From contig JAEVZQ010000304.1 of the NCBI GenBank assembly GCA_023392135.1, forward strand, positions 1 to 6,297: a stretch of DNA of 6,297 bases, read 5' to 3'. A model generated the notes under the pieces. That model saw only the letters and a program-made list of their open reading frames with translations. It was not told where the DNA came from and searched no databases. Positions within the stretch are counted from its first letter, which is position 1, and each line of letters begins with the position of its first letter. The DNA comes from Pseudomonadota bacterium (GTDB lineage: Bacteria > Pseudomonadota > Alphaproteobacteria > Rhizobiales > Hyphomicrobiaceae). Below, one piece after another: positions 1 through 6,297 of the stretch. The translations under genes and the position numbers were made by a program.

Positions 1-198
1 GTCATAGCGCTTGCGCTTCTCGGGATCACCAAGCAGCTCGTAGGCAGCCGACACCTTCTTGAAACGCTCCACGGCCGCCTTGTCACCCGGGTTGAGGTCC
101 GGGTGTAATTCCTTCGCCAGCTTGCGAAACGCGCGGCGGATGTCGTCGTCAGAGGCGTTCTTGGGGACGCCCAGAAGCGCGTAGGGATCTTCTGCCAT
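1..198 (-). CDS. DnaJ-family (Hsp40) co-chaperone, N-terminal J domain only (partial)
   Basis: The first 66 codons of a J-domain protein are visible; the rest lies beyond the left edge. The translation begins [20 protein letters not shown] and carries the invariant HPD tripeptide at residues 32-34, flanked by basic helix II ([10 protein letters not shown]) and helix III ([16 protein letters not shown]), ending in the KRKRYD segment that closes J domains. The HPD loop stimulates the ATPase of an Hsp70 (DnaK) partner in the cytoplasm. Starting directly with the J domain fits DnaJ, CbpA-like proteins and shorter J-proteins. The discriminating parts (Gly/Phe linker, zinc-binding CXXCXGXG repeats, C-terminal substrate domains) are out of view, so no gene symbol is given. 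The start ATG (198-196) has only a weak GUGAG-like Shine-Dalgarno. It is 96 bp from the ppx stop and could be co-transcribed or have its own promoter; I see no clear sigma-32 promoter or CIRCE element. Confidence 0.93.
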   Translation of the reverse strand, partial: MAEDPYALLGVPKNASDDDIRRAFRKLAKELHPDLNPGDKAAVERFKKVSAAYELLGDPEKRKRYD

Positions 199-218
199 GG
201 CTCACAAGACTAGCGCTG

Positions 219-238
219 TCTCATGTCATCTCATGAGA
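219..238. repeat. Small inverted/direct repeat cluster upstream of the J-protein gene
   Basis: The arms TCTCATG (219-225) and CATGAGA (232-238) form a 7-bp perfect inverted repeat with a 6-nt loop. TCTCATG also recurs as a direct repeat at 229-235, exactly 10 bp after the first copy. The cluster lies 21-40 nt before the J-protein ATG, where an operator or 5'-UTR hairpin could act. The repeats are short enough to be chance, and no regulator is recognised. Confidence 0.3.
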
Positions 239-264
239 GCTTAGCATCTTTTGCACGGGCCTGC

Positions 265-290
265 GCAGTGCACCTTGCGCTGTGCACTGC
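265..290 (-). terminator. Inverted repeat (possible stem-loop) just downstream of ppx
   Basis: A perfect 9-bp inverted repeat, GCAGTGCAC (265-273) and GTGCACTGC (282-290), encloses an 8-nt loop. On the transcribed minus strand it begins 4 nt after the ppx TGA (297-295), the usual place for a terminator or mRNA-stabilising hairpin. The sequence after the stem is GCAGGCCCGTGC and has no U-run, so it is not a canonical intrinsic terminator. It could instead be a 3'-end stabiliser, a partial terminator, or a dyad operator for the next gene. Confidence 0.4.
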
Positions 291-294
291 TGCC

Positions 295-1836
295 TCATGT
301 TGTAAACCGTACTTCACCGGGCATGTCGAGCAGGTCGGCGAGCGCCGCAAAGCGACGCCGTAAACGCTCGCCGTCGAGCGCTGCATAGGCCGGAGGAATG
401 CCGAGAACAAGGCGGCCGTCCTCGTACGACAGCGGCGTATGGCCGATGATGCCCGGCCTGCCTATAGAAAGCATATGCGCGGTCCGCAGCGCCGCCCCCA
501 GCACACGGGCGCGCTGCAGCGAGCGCTTATCCATCATGCGCTTGATGCGGGAGGACAGCTCGTCCGGCGCGGCCCCACTGCCGCCGGCGTGGCGGAAATA
601 GATCGCCATGGCGAGGAACAGGCGGCCGGGGTGATCGATACCGGCGAGGGCCGAGTGCGCAATGAGGTTGAGGCTCTGCTCGCCGCGATAGTCCGGATGG
701 GCGCGCCAGCCGACATCCGAGATCAGGCACGCGGCATGGCGCAAACGGTGCTCCTCGGGCGATTCAGTCGATCCCGGCTCGGTGAAGATCGCATCTGTCC
801 AAATGGCAAGCTCCCGGCCGTGCTCTGCGGAGCGGGACCGAAGACGTGCGAAATCCTCGCAGAAGCTGAGCAGCGGGTCCTTGCTGCGCTCGTCCTGCGA
901 AAGCAGGTCGTACACCAAGCCTTCGCGGATGCCGAAGACGGAAAACACGACCTTCTCCGGCTGCAAGCGCCTCAGCAGCCGTTCCAAGACCAACGCGCCC
1001 AGCGGCAGCAGCTCGCGCCGGGCACGGGCAATCCCTTCGAGGCCTTCCGCTTCCTTGCGGCTGCGCACTTCCTTGCAAAAGGCAATCGCCTCACCCGTCG
1101 GAATGGAATAGCCCTGCATGACGCGCAGGGGATAGTCGCGCTGCTCCATATGCAGACGGGCGAGCGCGCGCCATGTGCCGCCGACAGCATAGAACGTGCG
1201 TGCCGGATCAGCGGTCAACCACGCGAGCTTGCCGGTTTCGGCCTCTATAAGCGCGAGCGCTTCATCCATCCTGTTGCGGGTTACGTCCAGCAGGCGCAGG
1301 CCGCCGAGCGGCAACGTCGCCGCCTGCTGGAGGCGAGCGTTTGCAATGTCGATCAGCTCCAGGCTGCCTCCACCGAGATCTCCGGCAATCCCGTCCACCG
1401 CTCCGAAGCCCATCAGGATGCCTTGTGCCGCAAGCTCGGCTTCCCGGCCTCCCGGCAAAACCTGAACGCTGCAGCCGCAGGCCTGCTCCGCGCGGGCGAT
1501 GAAGGCCGGTCCATCGCGCGCTTCCCGCACGGCCGCGGTTGCAACGGCGCTGATCTGCCTCACATCGAGAATACGCGCGATTGCCCCGAAACGGCGAAGG
1601 GCTGCCAAGGCGCGTTCGACTGCCTCGTCGCCAAGCATTCCGGTCGTCGCGACGGAGCGGCCGAGGCCGCACAGCACTTTCTCGTTGAAGATCGGCGTCG
1701 GCGCCCGCACGGCGCCCTCGTAGACAACGAGCCGCACAGAGTTGGATCCGATGTCGATCACGCCGACGGGCTCCAGGGCACCATCGCGCGGCGAACATCC
1801 AAGGCGCTCCGGTGCTTCCATTCCGCCCTGCTGCAT
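295..1836 (-). CDS. ppx: Exopolyphosphatase, Ppx/GppA family
   Basis: Ppx hydrolyses terminal phosphates from inorganic polyphosphate in the cytoplasm; family members can also act on pppGpp. The 513-residue product has the ASKHA-fold signatures in order: phosphate-1 loop DIGSNS (28-33), an ATAAVREA segment (99-106), GREAE (130-134, with E132 the likely counterpart of the catalytic Glu), phosphate-2 loop DLGGGSLEL (153-161), LPLGGLRL (175-182), YAVGGTWRALA (216-226) and the FGIREGLVYD segment (301-310) typical of Ppx/GppA. A C-terminal HD-like helical region follows, with HAACLISDVGW at 367-377. Length matches full-size two-part Ppx, so the gene looks intact. Position directly after ppk1 favours exopolyphosphatase over a dedicated GppA. 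The start is uncertain: ATG 1836 has only a GGA 6 nt upstream, while a second in-frame ATG at 1821 (residue 6) has AGGG 4 nt upstream. Either leaves a longer than usual lead of about 20 residues before the first motif. An in-frame TAA immediately before ATG 1836 blocks any further extension. Confidence 0.95.
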   Translation of the reverse strand: MQQGGMEAPERLGCSPRDGALEPVGVIDIGSNSVRLVVYEGAVRAPTPIFNEKVLCGLGRSVATTGMLGDEAVERALAALRRFGAIARILDVRQISAVATAAVREARDGPAFIARAEQACGCSVQVLPGGREAELAAQGILMGFGAVDGIAGDLGGGSLELIDIANARLQQAATLPLGGLRLLDVTRNRMDEALALIEAETGKLAWLTADPARTFYAVGGTWRALARLHMEQRDYPLRVMQGYSIPTGEAIAFCKEVRSRKEAEGLEGIARARRELLPLGALVLERLLRRLQPEKVVFSVFGIREGLVYDLLSQDERSKDPLLSFCEDFARLRSRSAEHGRELAIWTDAIFTEPGSTESPEEHRLRHAACLISDVGWRAHPDYRGEQSLNLIAHSALAGIDHPGRLFLAMAIYFRHAGGSGAAPDELSSRIKRMMDKRSLQRARVLGAALRTAHMLSIGRPGIIGHTPLSYEDGRLVLGIPPAYAALDGERLRRRFAALADLLDMPGEVRFTT

Positions 1837-1920
1837 TTAGCGTCCAAAGCCCCACGCCCGGCCGGCCTCACAGGCGATGTGCGGAACCAGGACGGGAGCC
1901 AGCACGGTGATGCTGCTCAT
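1837..1920 (-). CDS. Possible 27-codon small ORF between ppk1 and ppx
   Basis: This short ORF starts with ATG at 1920-1918, 4 nt after the ppk1 TAG, and ends with TAA at 1839-1837 directly against the ppx ATG (TAAATG). The peptide begins MSSITVLAPVLVPHIACEAG and has a hydrophobic first half. An AGGGA lies 8 nt upstream (1929-1933), inside the end of ppk1. It is in the same frame as ppx. It resembles no family I know. It could be a coupling leader carrying ribosomes from ppk1 to ppx, a remnant of a longer ppx N-terminus, or chance. The gap is otherwise featureless apart from a GGCCGGCC palindrome at 1860-1867. Confidence 0.25.
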   Translation of the reverse strand: MSSITVLAPVLVPHIACEAGRAWGFGR

Positions 1921-1924
1921 CGGA

Positions 1925-4102
1925 CTAATCCCTGAGGGTAAGCCTCACCCGCGGCGGCATATTCTCCTTGAGGGCCTGGCCGCGACCCGAAAGGCTCGGG
2001 TTGGTCATGAAATACTGGTGTGCGTTGAATGGTTCCTCGCCCGGTCCGGGCTTGATCCGCACTGAGGAACCGTCAGCCATGACCTGCCAGCTCTGCTGGT
2101 TGTCTTTCAGATTCGCCAGCATGATCTGGCCCAGGACCTGCTCGTGCACGGTTGGGTTGGTGATCGGCACCATAGCCTCGACGCGCCGGTCGAGGTTACG
2201 CGGCATCATATCGGCGGAGCTGATGTAGACGGCAGCATTGGGCGACGGCAAGCCTTCACCGCGGCCGAAGCAATAAATGCGCGAGTGCTCGAGGAAGCGC
2301 CCGATGAGGCTCTTCACGCTGATGTTCTCCGACAGCCCCGGAATGCCGGGCCGCAGGCAGCAGATGCCGCGCACGACCAGATCGATATCCACGCCCGCCG
2401 CGCTGGCCTCGTAGAGAGAGGCGATGATCTGTGGATCGACGAGTGCATTCATCTTCGCCCAGATCGCGGCAGGCCGCCCCGCCTTGGCGTGTCGGATTTC
2501 CTCGCGGATGTGCTCGAGGATACGTGCCCGGATGCCGTGCGGGCTCGCCGCCATCACCTCGAGGTCCTGTGGCTTCCCGTAGCCGGTGACGAAATTGAAG
2601 ATCCGCGCCACGTCGCGGCCGATCGCCTTGTCGGCGGTGAAGAACGACAGGTCCGTGTAAACGCGTGCGGTCTGCGGGTGATAGTTGCCGGTGCCGATGA
2701 GGCAGTAGGTGGCGATGTCATTGCCCTCGCGGCGCACGACGAGGCCCAGCTTGGCATGGGTCTTGAGCTCGACGAAGCCGTAGACGACATGGACGCCCGC
2801 CTTTTCCATATCGCGGGCGAGACTGATGTTCGTGGTCTCGTCGAAACGTGCTTTCAGCTCCACAACTGCGGTGACCGACTTCCCGGCGTCCGCCGCCTCC
2901 TTCAGCGCTTCGACGATCGGGCTCTTGTCTCTGAGCGTCCTGTAGAGTGTCCACTTGATCGCCATGACGTTGGGATCCGCCACGGCCTGCCGCAGATACT
3001 GCAGCACAGCGTCGAAGGACTCGTAGGGGTGGTGGACCACGAAGTCCTTCGCCCGGATGGCCGCAAACACGTCACCGCTGAACTCGCGGATGCGCTCGGG
3101 AAACCGGATGTTGAACGGCTTGAACAACAGGTCGGGGCGGTCGCGAACGATCAGCTGGCTGGTATCGGCCAGCCCAAGCAGGCCTTCTTTCAGGAACATG
3201 GCCGACTCTGCGACCTCCAGCTCGTCGGTGACGAACTGGCGCAGATCCTCCGGCATCTCGACGTCGATCTCGAGCCGGATCACATCGCCCCGCCGCCGGC
3301 GCTTGAGCTGAGTCTCGTAGGCGCGCGTCAGGTCCTCGGCCTCCTCCTGGAACTCCACGTCGCTGTCGCGCAGCACGCGGAATGCGCCACGCGCCGTGAT
3401 GGTGAAGGTGGGATAGAGCTCCTCCAGATAGAGCCCGATGATTGTTTCGAGCCGCATGAAGCGGATGATGCCCTGATCGTCCGGATCGGGAAGGAGGCGG
3501 ATGAAGCGATCGAGCTGCGCCGGAATCGGGATCAGACCCTTCATCACCTTGCCTTCGGGATGAAGCATCTTGACAGCCAGCGTCAGCGCCCGGTTCTGGA
3601 TGAAGGGGAAAGGATGCGCCGGGTCGACGTTCATCGGCGTGAGGATCGGGAACAGCCGGTCCATGAACTGGCCGTCGAGCCACGCGCGGTCCTCCGGCTT
3701 CAGCTCTTTCGGTTCCACGAGCAGGATGCCGGCTTCTGCCATCTCGCTCCGCAGCGTCGACCAACACGCCTGCTGATCCGCGACGAGATTGCTCGCGAAC
3801 TGGTTGATCTCCTCGATCTGCTGCGCGGCGGTCAGCCCGTCCACGCTGACGGTGGCCACGCCCGCGGTGACCTGCCCGTAGAGGCCCGCGACACGCACCA
3901 TGTAGAATTCGTCCAGGTTGGACGCCGAGATCGACAGAAAGCGCAGCCGCTCGAGCAGCGGATGACGGCGGTTCAGCGCCTCCTCCAGCACGCGGCGATT
4001 GAACTGCAGCCAGGAGAGCTCACGATTGTAGAACCGGGCCGGCCCCTTCGGCGGCTCGGCGGCTTCGCTCCTGATGTCAACGGCCTTTTCCACCGCGGTC
4101 AT
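1925..4102 (-). CDS. ppk1: Polyphosphate kinase 1
   Basis: Ppk1 reversibly transfers the gamma phosphate of ATP onto inorganic polyphosphate through a phosphohistidine intermediate. Counted from ATG 4102 the protein has 725 residues, close to the usual 690-730. In order: N-domain [11 protein letters not shown] (24-34) and [12 protein letters not shown] (62-73); head region with HPFPFIQNR (163-171); catalytic domains with IKWTLYR (382-388), ELKARFDE (415-422), KTHAKLGLV holding the predicted phosphorylated His449, [15 protein letters not shown] (470-484), RGICCLRPG (578-586), FLEHSRIY with the second conserved His606, and [11 protein letters not shown] (626-636). The two phospholipase D-like catalytic halves are complete. 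The frame extends upstream: ATG 4159 would add 19 residues and lies 1 nt after the hdaA stop, but lacks a Shine-Dalgarno, whereas ATG 4102 has GGGAG 6 nt upstream. The longest possible start (4225) overlaps hdaA by 65 nt and is unlikely. ppx follows, giving a synthesis/degradation pair. Confidence 0.96.
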   Translation of the reverse strand: MTAVEKAVDIRSEAAEPPKGPARFYNRELSWLQFNRRVLEEALNRRHPLLERLRFLSISASNLDEFYMVRVAGLYGQVTAGVATVSVDGLTAAQQIEEINQFASNLVADQQACWSTLRSEMAEAGILLVEPKELKPEDRAWLDGQFMDRLFPILTPMNVDPAHPFPFIQNRALTLAVKMLHPEGKVMKGLIPIPAQLDRFIRLLPDPDDQGIIRFMRLETIIGLYLEELYPTFTITARGAFRVLRDSDVEFQEEAEDLTRAYETQLKRRRRGDVIRLEIDVEMPEDLRQFVTDELEVAESAMFLKEGLLGLADTSQLIVRDRPDLLFKPFNIRFPERIREFSGDVFAAIRAKDFVVHHPYESFDAVLQYLRQAVADPNVMAIKWTLYRTLRDKSPIVEALKEAADAGKSVTAVVELKARFDETTNISLARDMEKAGVHVVYGFVELKTHAKLGLVVRREGNDIATYCLIGTGNYHPQTARVYTDLSFFTADKAIGRDVARIFNFVTGYGKPQDLEVMAASPHGIRARILEHIREEIRHAKAGRPAAIWAKMNALVDPQIIASLYEASAAGVDIDLVVRGICCLRPGIPGLSENISVKSLIGRFLEHSRIYCFGRGEGLPSPNAAVYISSADMMPRNLDRRVEAMVPITNPTVHEQVLGQIMLANLKDNQQSWQVMADGSSVRIKPGPGEEPFNAHQYFMTNPSLSGRGQALKENMPPRVRLTLRD

Positions 4103-4108
4103 CGCTGT

Positions 4109-4113
4109 CTCCC
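4109..4113 (-). promoter_or_regulatory. Shine-Dalgarno that favours the ppk1 start at 4102
   Basis: On the minus strand GGGAG is followed by 6 nt (ACAGCG) and then ATG at 4102-4100. This is the best ribosome binding site near any candidate ppk1 start. The upstream ATG at 4159 is preceded by GCAGCATTGAT, with no complementarity to the anti-Shine-Dalgarno. Confidence 0.6.
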
Positions 4114-4160
4114 GACCCAGGCCTTCATCGCGGGCTGGTTGCTCATCCAGTGAAGCCATA

Positions 4161-4862
4161 TCAATGCTGCGCCAAGCCGGTCTCATCCGACTCGAGCCGT
4201 GCCAGCACCTCGGCGACCAGGGCACGGGTCACTTTCCGGCGGCTGGCGAGCGCGGCCCTGTCCACCTCCGCCACCGTGCGCGCGACCGCCTCTGTCGATC
4301 GTTCGATGCGCAGCGCGAGATAGGAGATCACGTGCGGCTCCACGACGAGTTGCCTGTCCGTGAACAGCTTGACCAGCAGCGCGCTGAGCAGCGCCTCGTC
4401 CGGATTGGCGATGCTGAGCAGTGGAACCGCTCTGAGCCGCGAGCGCAAGTCCGGAAGCGTGATCGCCAGCTCACCAAGAGCGTTCCGGCTGGTCAGCAGC
4501 ACGGACTTCTTCTGCTCGGCGGCCATATTCAGAATATGGAAGAGCACCTGCTCATCGGCAATGCCGCGATCGATGTCCTCGATCGCGATGGCCTTGTACT
4601 CTTCGAACCGGCGCGCACTTCCCGCGCTGAGCTCCGGAGCCCCGAGCACGATCGCCCCGGAGCGCGTCCGCCAGACGTTGACGAGATGGCTCTTGCCCGA
4701 ACCACCCGGGCCGACCACGGCCATAGCCGAATGCAGCCAGTTCGGCCAGCGATCGATTCCGGCGACGGCCGCCTCGTTACAGCCGCTCACCAGGAAGTCC
4801 TCGGCCCCATAGGCCGCACGGTGCGGAAGCTCCAGCGTGAGCTGTCGGGGGATTTCGCTCAT
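4161..4862 (-). CDS. hdaA: HdaA, DnaA-related AAA+ regulator of replication initiation
   Basis: Hda/HdaA proteins bind the DNA-loaded beta clamp and trigger ATP hydrolysis by DnaA, limiting initiation to once per cycle. The 233-residue product begins with a canonical hexameric clamp-binding motif, QLTLEL (7-12). It then has Walker A GPGGSGKS (51-58), a Walker B-like AIAIEDID (91-98), and a box VII segment LPDLRSRL (136-143) in which R142 aligns with the arginine finger of E. coli Hda. A lid region [17 protein letters not shown] (181-197) follows. There is no DnaA domain IV DNA-binding helix-turn-helix, which separates it from DnaA, and its length matches Hda. By my alignment the sensor 2 arginine position is E191. 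The ATG at 4862-4860 overlaps the perM TGA as ATGA, indicating translational coupling; the frame stays open upstream to 5171, but that stretch is the antisense-like out-of-frame shadow of perM. ppk1 follows at once. Some databases call such proteins chromosomal replication initiator DnaA-like or DnaA regulatory inactivator. Confidence 0.9.
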   Translation of the reverse strand: MSEIPRQLTLELPHRAAYGAEDFLVSGCNEAAVAGIDRWPNWLHSAMAVVGPGGSGKSHLVNVWRTRSGAIVLGAPELSAGSARRFEEYKAIAIEDIDRGIADEQVLFHILNMAAEQKKSVLLTSRNALGELAITLPDLRSRLRAVPLLSIANPDEALLSALLVKLFTDRQLVVEPHVISYLALRIERSTEAVARTVAEVDRAALASRRKVTRALVAEVLARLESDETGLAQH

Positions 4863-5965
4863 GGTCTTTTCTCGAGCGGCTGCTCCAGGGACACGGCAGC
4901 AGCGGCAGACCGGCCTTTGTAGATGGAGCTCGACAGATAGACCTCGAGTGCAAACCGCACCAGCACCGCAACGGCCGCCGCCACCGGCACCGCGACGAGA
5001 ACCCCGACGAAGCCGAACAAATACCCGAACACGAATAGCGCGAAGATGAGCCAGACCGGGTGAAGCCCGACCTTCGGTCCCACGATCCGCGGCGACAGCA
5101 GGCTGGAATCGAGCGCCTGACCGAGTCCGAACACCGCCACGACCTTCAGGATGGGCAGAGTTTCGGGCCAATACTCGACCAGAGAGACGGTCAAGGCGGT
5201 TGCCAGGCCGACCGCGAACCCCACGAACGGCACGAAGCTCAACAGACCGGCGCCAAGGCCGATGACGAGCCCGTAGGGGATTTCCGCCCAGGTCAGTCCC
5301 ACGGCATAGACGCTGCCCAACACCAGGCAGACGAGCCCCTGCCCGCGGATGAAGGCTGCAACCGCCGCGTTGATCTCGAAGGCGAGCCGCCGGATGGTAG
5401 GCGCGTGGTCGCGTGGCAGCCAGCCATCGATCTTGTTCAGCATGGGATGCCAGTCGACGAGCAGATAGAAGACGACCACGGGCGTGATCAGAAGCAGCGA
5501 GGCGAAACTCACCAGCGCCCGTCCCTGCGCCCAGACGGATTGGGCGAGAAATCCCACGATGCCGGCCCAGTTGCGTGACAGCTCGGCCGCGGCGCCGTCA
5601 AGCCAGACCTGAAAATCGGTGAAGCGGTTGCCGAGACGTTCGCGCGCCGAGGCTTCGATAGCGCCGCGCAGGCGTTCGAGCTCACCCGGCAGCACCTCGA
5701 CGAACTGCTGGATCTGCTTGGCCAGGATAGGCACGAGGAACAGCATCGCTATCACCAAAGCCATCATCAGCAACGCGACCACCACGGCCGATGCCCAGAT
5801 CCGCGGTAGGCCTATTGTGCAGAGCCGGTCTGCAACCGGATTGAGCGCGTAGGCGATCACCATGCCGGTAACGAACGGCAGCAGGACCGATCGTAGGACC
5901 AGAGCTGCGAGGATCAGCAGGATCAGCGCCGCGAGCCAGAAGAGCACCTGCCGTTCCACGCGCAT
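4859..5965 (-). CDS. AI-2E family (PerM-like) membrane transporter
   Basis: This is a 368-residue multi-pass inner-membrane protein of the AI-2E/PerM (UPF0118) family. Hydrophobic segments lie near residues 7-24, 27-42, 56-81, 148-170, 206-225, 230-262 (probably two helices) and 303-340 (probably two). A hydrophilic, helical stretch at about 83-147 separates the first three segments from the rest, as is typical. Family-like sequences are FIRGQGLVCLVLG (205-217), GAGLLSFVPFVGF (238-250), SPRIVGPKVGLHPVW (291-305) and GFVGVLVAVPVAA (318-330). Members have been linked to AI-2 export, sodium/proton antiport or other solutes; nothing here identifies the substrate. The start at 5965 is supported by GAGGGA 8 nt upstream. 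The polar C-terminal tail (about 345-368) ends at a TGA overlapping the hdaA ATG. It may be the first gene of the perM-hdaA-ppk-ppx unit, or follow the phosphatidyltransferase across a 110-bp gap. Confidence 0.93.
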   Translation of the reverse strand: MRVERQVLFWLAALILLILAALVLRSVLLPFVTGMVIAYALNPVADRLCTIGLPRIWASAVVVALLMMALVIAMLFLVPILAKQIQQFVEVLPGELERLRGAIEASARERLGNRFTDFQVWLDGAAAELSRNWAGIVGFLAQSVWAQGRALVSFASLLLITPVVVFYLLVDWHPMLNKIDGWLPRDHAPTIRRLAFEINAAVAAFIRGQGLVCLVLGSVYAVGLTWAEIPYGLVIGLGAGLLSFVPFVGFAVGLATALTVSLVEYWPETLPILKVVAVFGLGQALDSSLLSPRIVGPKVGLHPVWLIFALFVFGYLFGFVGVLVAVPVAAAVAVLVRFALEVYLSSSIYKGRSAAAAVSLEQPLEKRP

Positions 5966-5973
5966 GAGATGCT

Positions 5974-5979
5974 TCCCTC
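5974..5979 (-). promoter_or_regulatory. Shine-Dalgarno of the AI-2E family gene
   Basis: GAGGGA lies 8 nt before the ATG at 5965-5963 and fixes that start. The rest of the 110-bp gap (5966-6075) shows no coding potential and no convincing terminator. An AT-rich CTATAT (minus strand, 6020-6015) could be a -10 element, but the nearest -35-like CTTGAA is 21 nt away, too far for a standard sigma-70 promoter. Confidence 0.55.
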
Positions 5980-6075
5980 AGCTGGTTGATCGCCAGACGG
6001 TACCGCTTAGTCACATATAGCGCAGTTGTGGCGCCCAGTGGTTCAAGTCGACAATGAATGGGCAGTGAGCGGAGT

Positions 6076-6297
6076 TCAAGCGCCCGGCCCGCCCGTCTCG
6101 TAGCCGGCCATGTGGGCCAGCCAGGCGCGCATATAGGCAACGAGCGATGCCAGTGTGGATGCGGCCGTAGCCCACACGAGCACGATTCGGATCTGCTCGA
6201 TGCCGAGACCGAACCCCGCATCGGCCAGGACGACCGCAGCAAGCACGAGCTGGGTTACCGTATTGATCTTGCTGACGATCAAAGGCTTGACGTGCAC
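6076..6297 (-). CDS. CDP-alcohol phosphatidyltransferase family protein, C-terminal part (partial)
   Basis: Only the last 73 codons before the TGA (6078-6076) are in the window; the reading frame is open at the right edge and the first visible codon (GTG) is internal. The fragment has the C-terminal pattern of PgsA/cardiolipin synthase-type CDP-OH-P transferases: a K-P-(x)3-SKINTVTQ segment (residues 4-16 of the fragment), a membrane helix at about 15-30, a short polar turn, and a final helix at about 35-58 with an AxxSTLASLVAYMRAW pattern. Such enzymes displace CMP from a CDP-activated lipid with an alcohol acceptor in the inner membrane. The catalytic DGx2ARx8Gx3Dx3D motif would lie upstream, outside the window, so the family call rests on the C-terminus alone and the acceptor cannot be stated. 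Confidence 0.75.
   Translation of the reverse strand: MHVKPLIVSKINTVTQLVLAAVVLADAGFGLGIEQIRIVLVWATAASTLASLVAYMRAWLAHMAGYETGGPGA

Noticed and set aside
199..294. A CIRCE or sigma-32 heat-shock element before the J-protein gene
   Set aside because: The minus strand has GATGCTAA, which resembles one CIRCE half-site, but the partner half at the required 9-nt spacing is absent, and no heat-shock promoter consensus is visible.
439..1935. A 498-codon open frame on the plus strand opposite ppx
   Set aside because: Ppx on the minus strand has all its family motifs in order. The plus-strand translation is rich in Arg, Ala, Gln and His with no recognisable domain, which is typical of an antisense shadow in high-GC DNA.
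2144..4153. A 669-codon open frame on the plus strand opposite ppk1
   Set aside because: It lies almost wholly opposite ppk1. The translation is rich in Asp, Arg, Val and His without domain or repeat structure, and Ppk1 motifs explain the DNA. Its length is a by-product of GC-rich codon use on the other strand.
4074..4922. A 282-codon open frame on the plus strand across hdaA
   Set aside because: It is opposite a gene with clear Walker A and clamp-binding motifs, has no domain of its own, and spans the hdaA/ppk and hdaA/perM junctions with no plausible gene context.
4863..5171. A 103-codon N-terminal extension of HdaA in the same frame
   Set aside because: This stretch overlaps perM in another frame, is Arg/Gly-rich, and would put the N-terminal clamp-binding motif in the middle of the protein. 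The ATGA overlap start is far more likely.
6015..6047. A sigma-70-like promoter before the AI-2E gene (CTTGAA and CTATAT on the minus strand)
   Set aside because: The spacer is 21 nt, outside the usual 16-18, and no better -35 fits the CTATAT. A promoter in this gap is possible but not supported by recognisable elements.
199..6075. Pho boxes or clustered GANTC (CcrM) sites controlling the polyphosphate or hdaA genes
   Set aside because: I found no CTGTCAT direct repeats in the gaps. The GANTC sites I noticed are scattered inside coding sequence and show no clustering at gene starts.
1..6297. Mobile elements, CRISPR arrays, tRNA/rRNA genes, toxin-antitoxin or defence genes
   Set aside because: None of the reading frames or gaps shows transposase, integrase, spacer-repeat or RNA-gene signatures. 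All substantial sequence is accounted for by the listed core genes.

Overview
The window is a GC-rich, tightly packed stretch of bacterial chromosome in which every recognisable gene reads on the minus strand, so transcription runs from high to low coordinates. The genes point to an alphaproteobacterium, most likely Hyphomicrobiales (Rhizobiales) or a close relative. The main reason is the neighbourhood: a short Hda/DnaA-like AAA+ protein with an N-terminal clamp-binding motif sits between an AI-2E family (PerM-like) membrane protein and a polyphosphate kinase/exopolyphosphatase pair. The species cannot be named from this sequence.

Layout in transcription order: (1) 6297-6076, the C-terminal 73 codons of a CDP-alcohol phosphatidyltransferase that begins outside the window; (2) a 110-bp gap holding the Shine-Dalgarno sequence of the next gene; (3) 5965-4859, an AI-2E/PerM-type multi-pass membrane protein; (4) 4862-4161, hdaA, whose ATG overlaps the perM stop as ATGA; (5) ppk1, starting either 1 nt after the hdaA stop (4159) or, more likely, at an ATG with a strong Shine-Dalgarno (4102), and ending at 1925; (6) an 88-nt gap holding a possible 27-codon small ORF whose TAA abuts the ppx ATG; (7) 1836-295, ppx; (8) a 96-bp gap with a 9-bp-arm inverted repeat just after ppx and a smaller repeat cluster before the next gene; (9) 198-1, the J domain of a DnaJ-family co-chaperone that runs off the left edge.

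perM-hdaA-ppk-ppx look like one transcription unit. Ppk1 makes polyphosphate from ATP and Ppx removes phosphates from its ends, so the pair sets polyphosphate level. HdaA should act with the DNA-loaded sliding clamp to convert DnaA-ATP to DnaA-ADP and restrain re-initiation. Placing a replication brake in the same unit as polyphosphate enzymes is suggestive, but this gene order is, to my recollection, familiar in alphaproteobacteria and is not evidence of a new system.

I see no mobile element, CRISPR array, tRNA, rRNA, phage gene or defence cassette. The window reads as ordinary core chromosome. The observations worth a second look are small: the in-frame mini-ORF before ppx, the hairpin after ppx, the choice of ppk start, and a non-canonical sensor 2 position in HdaA.
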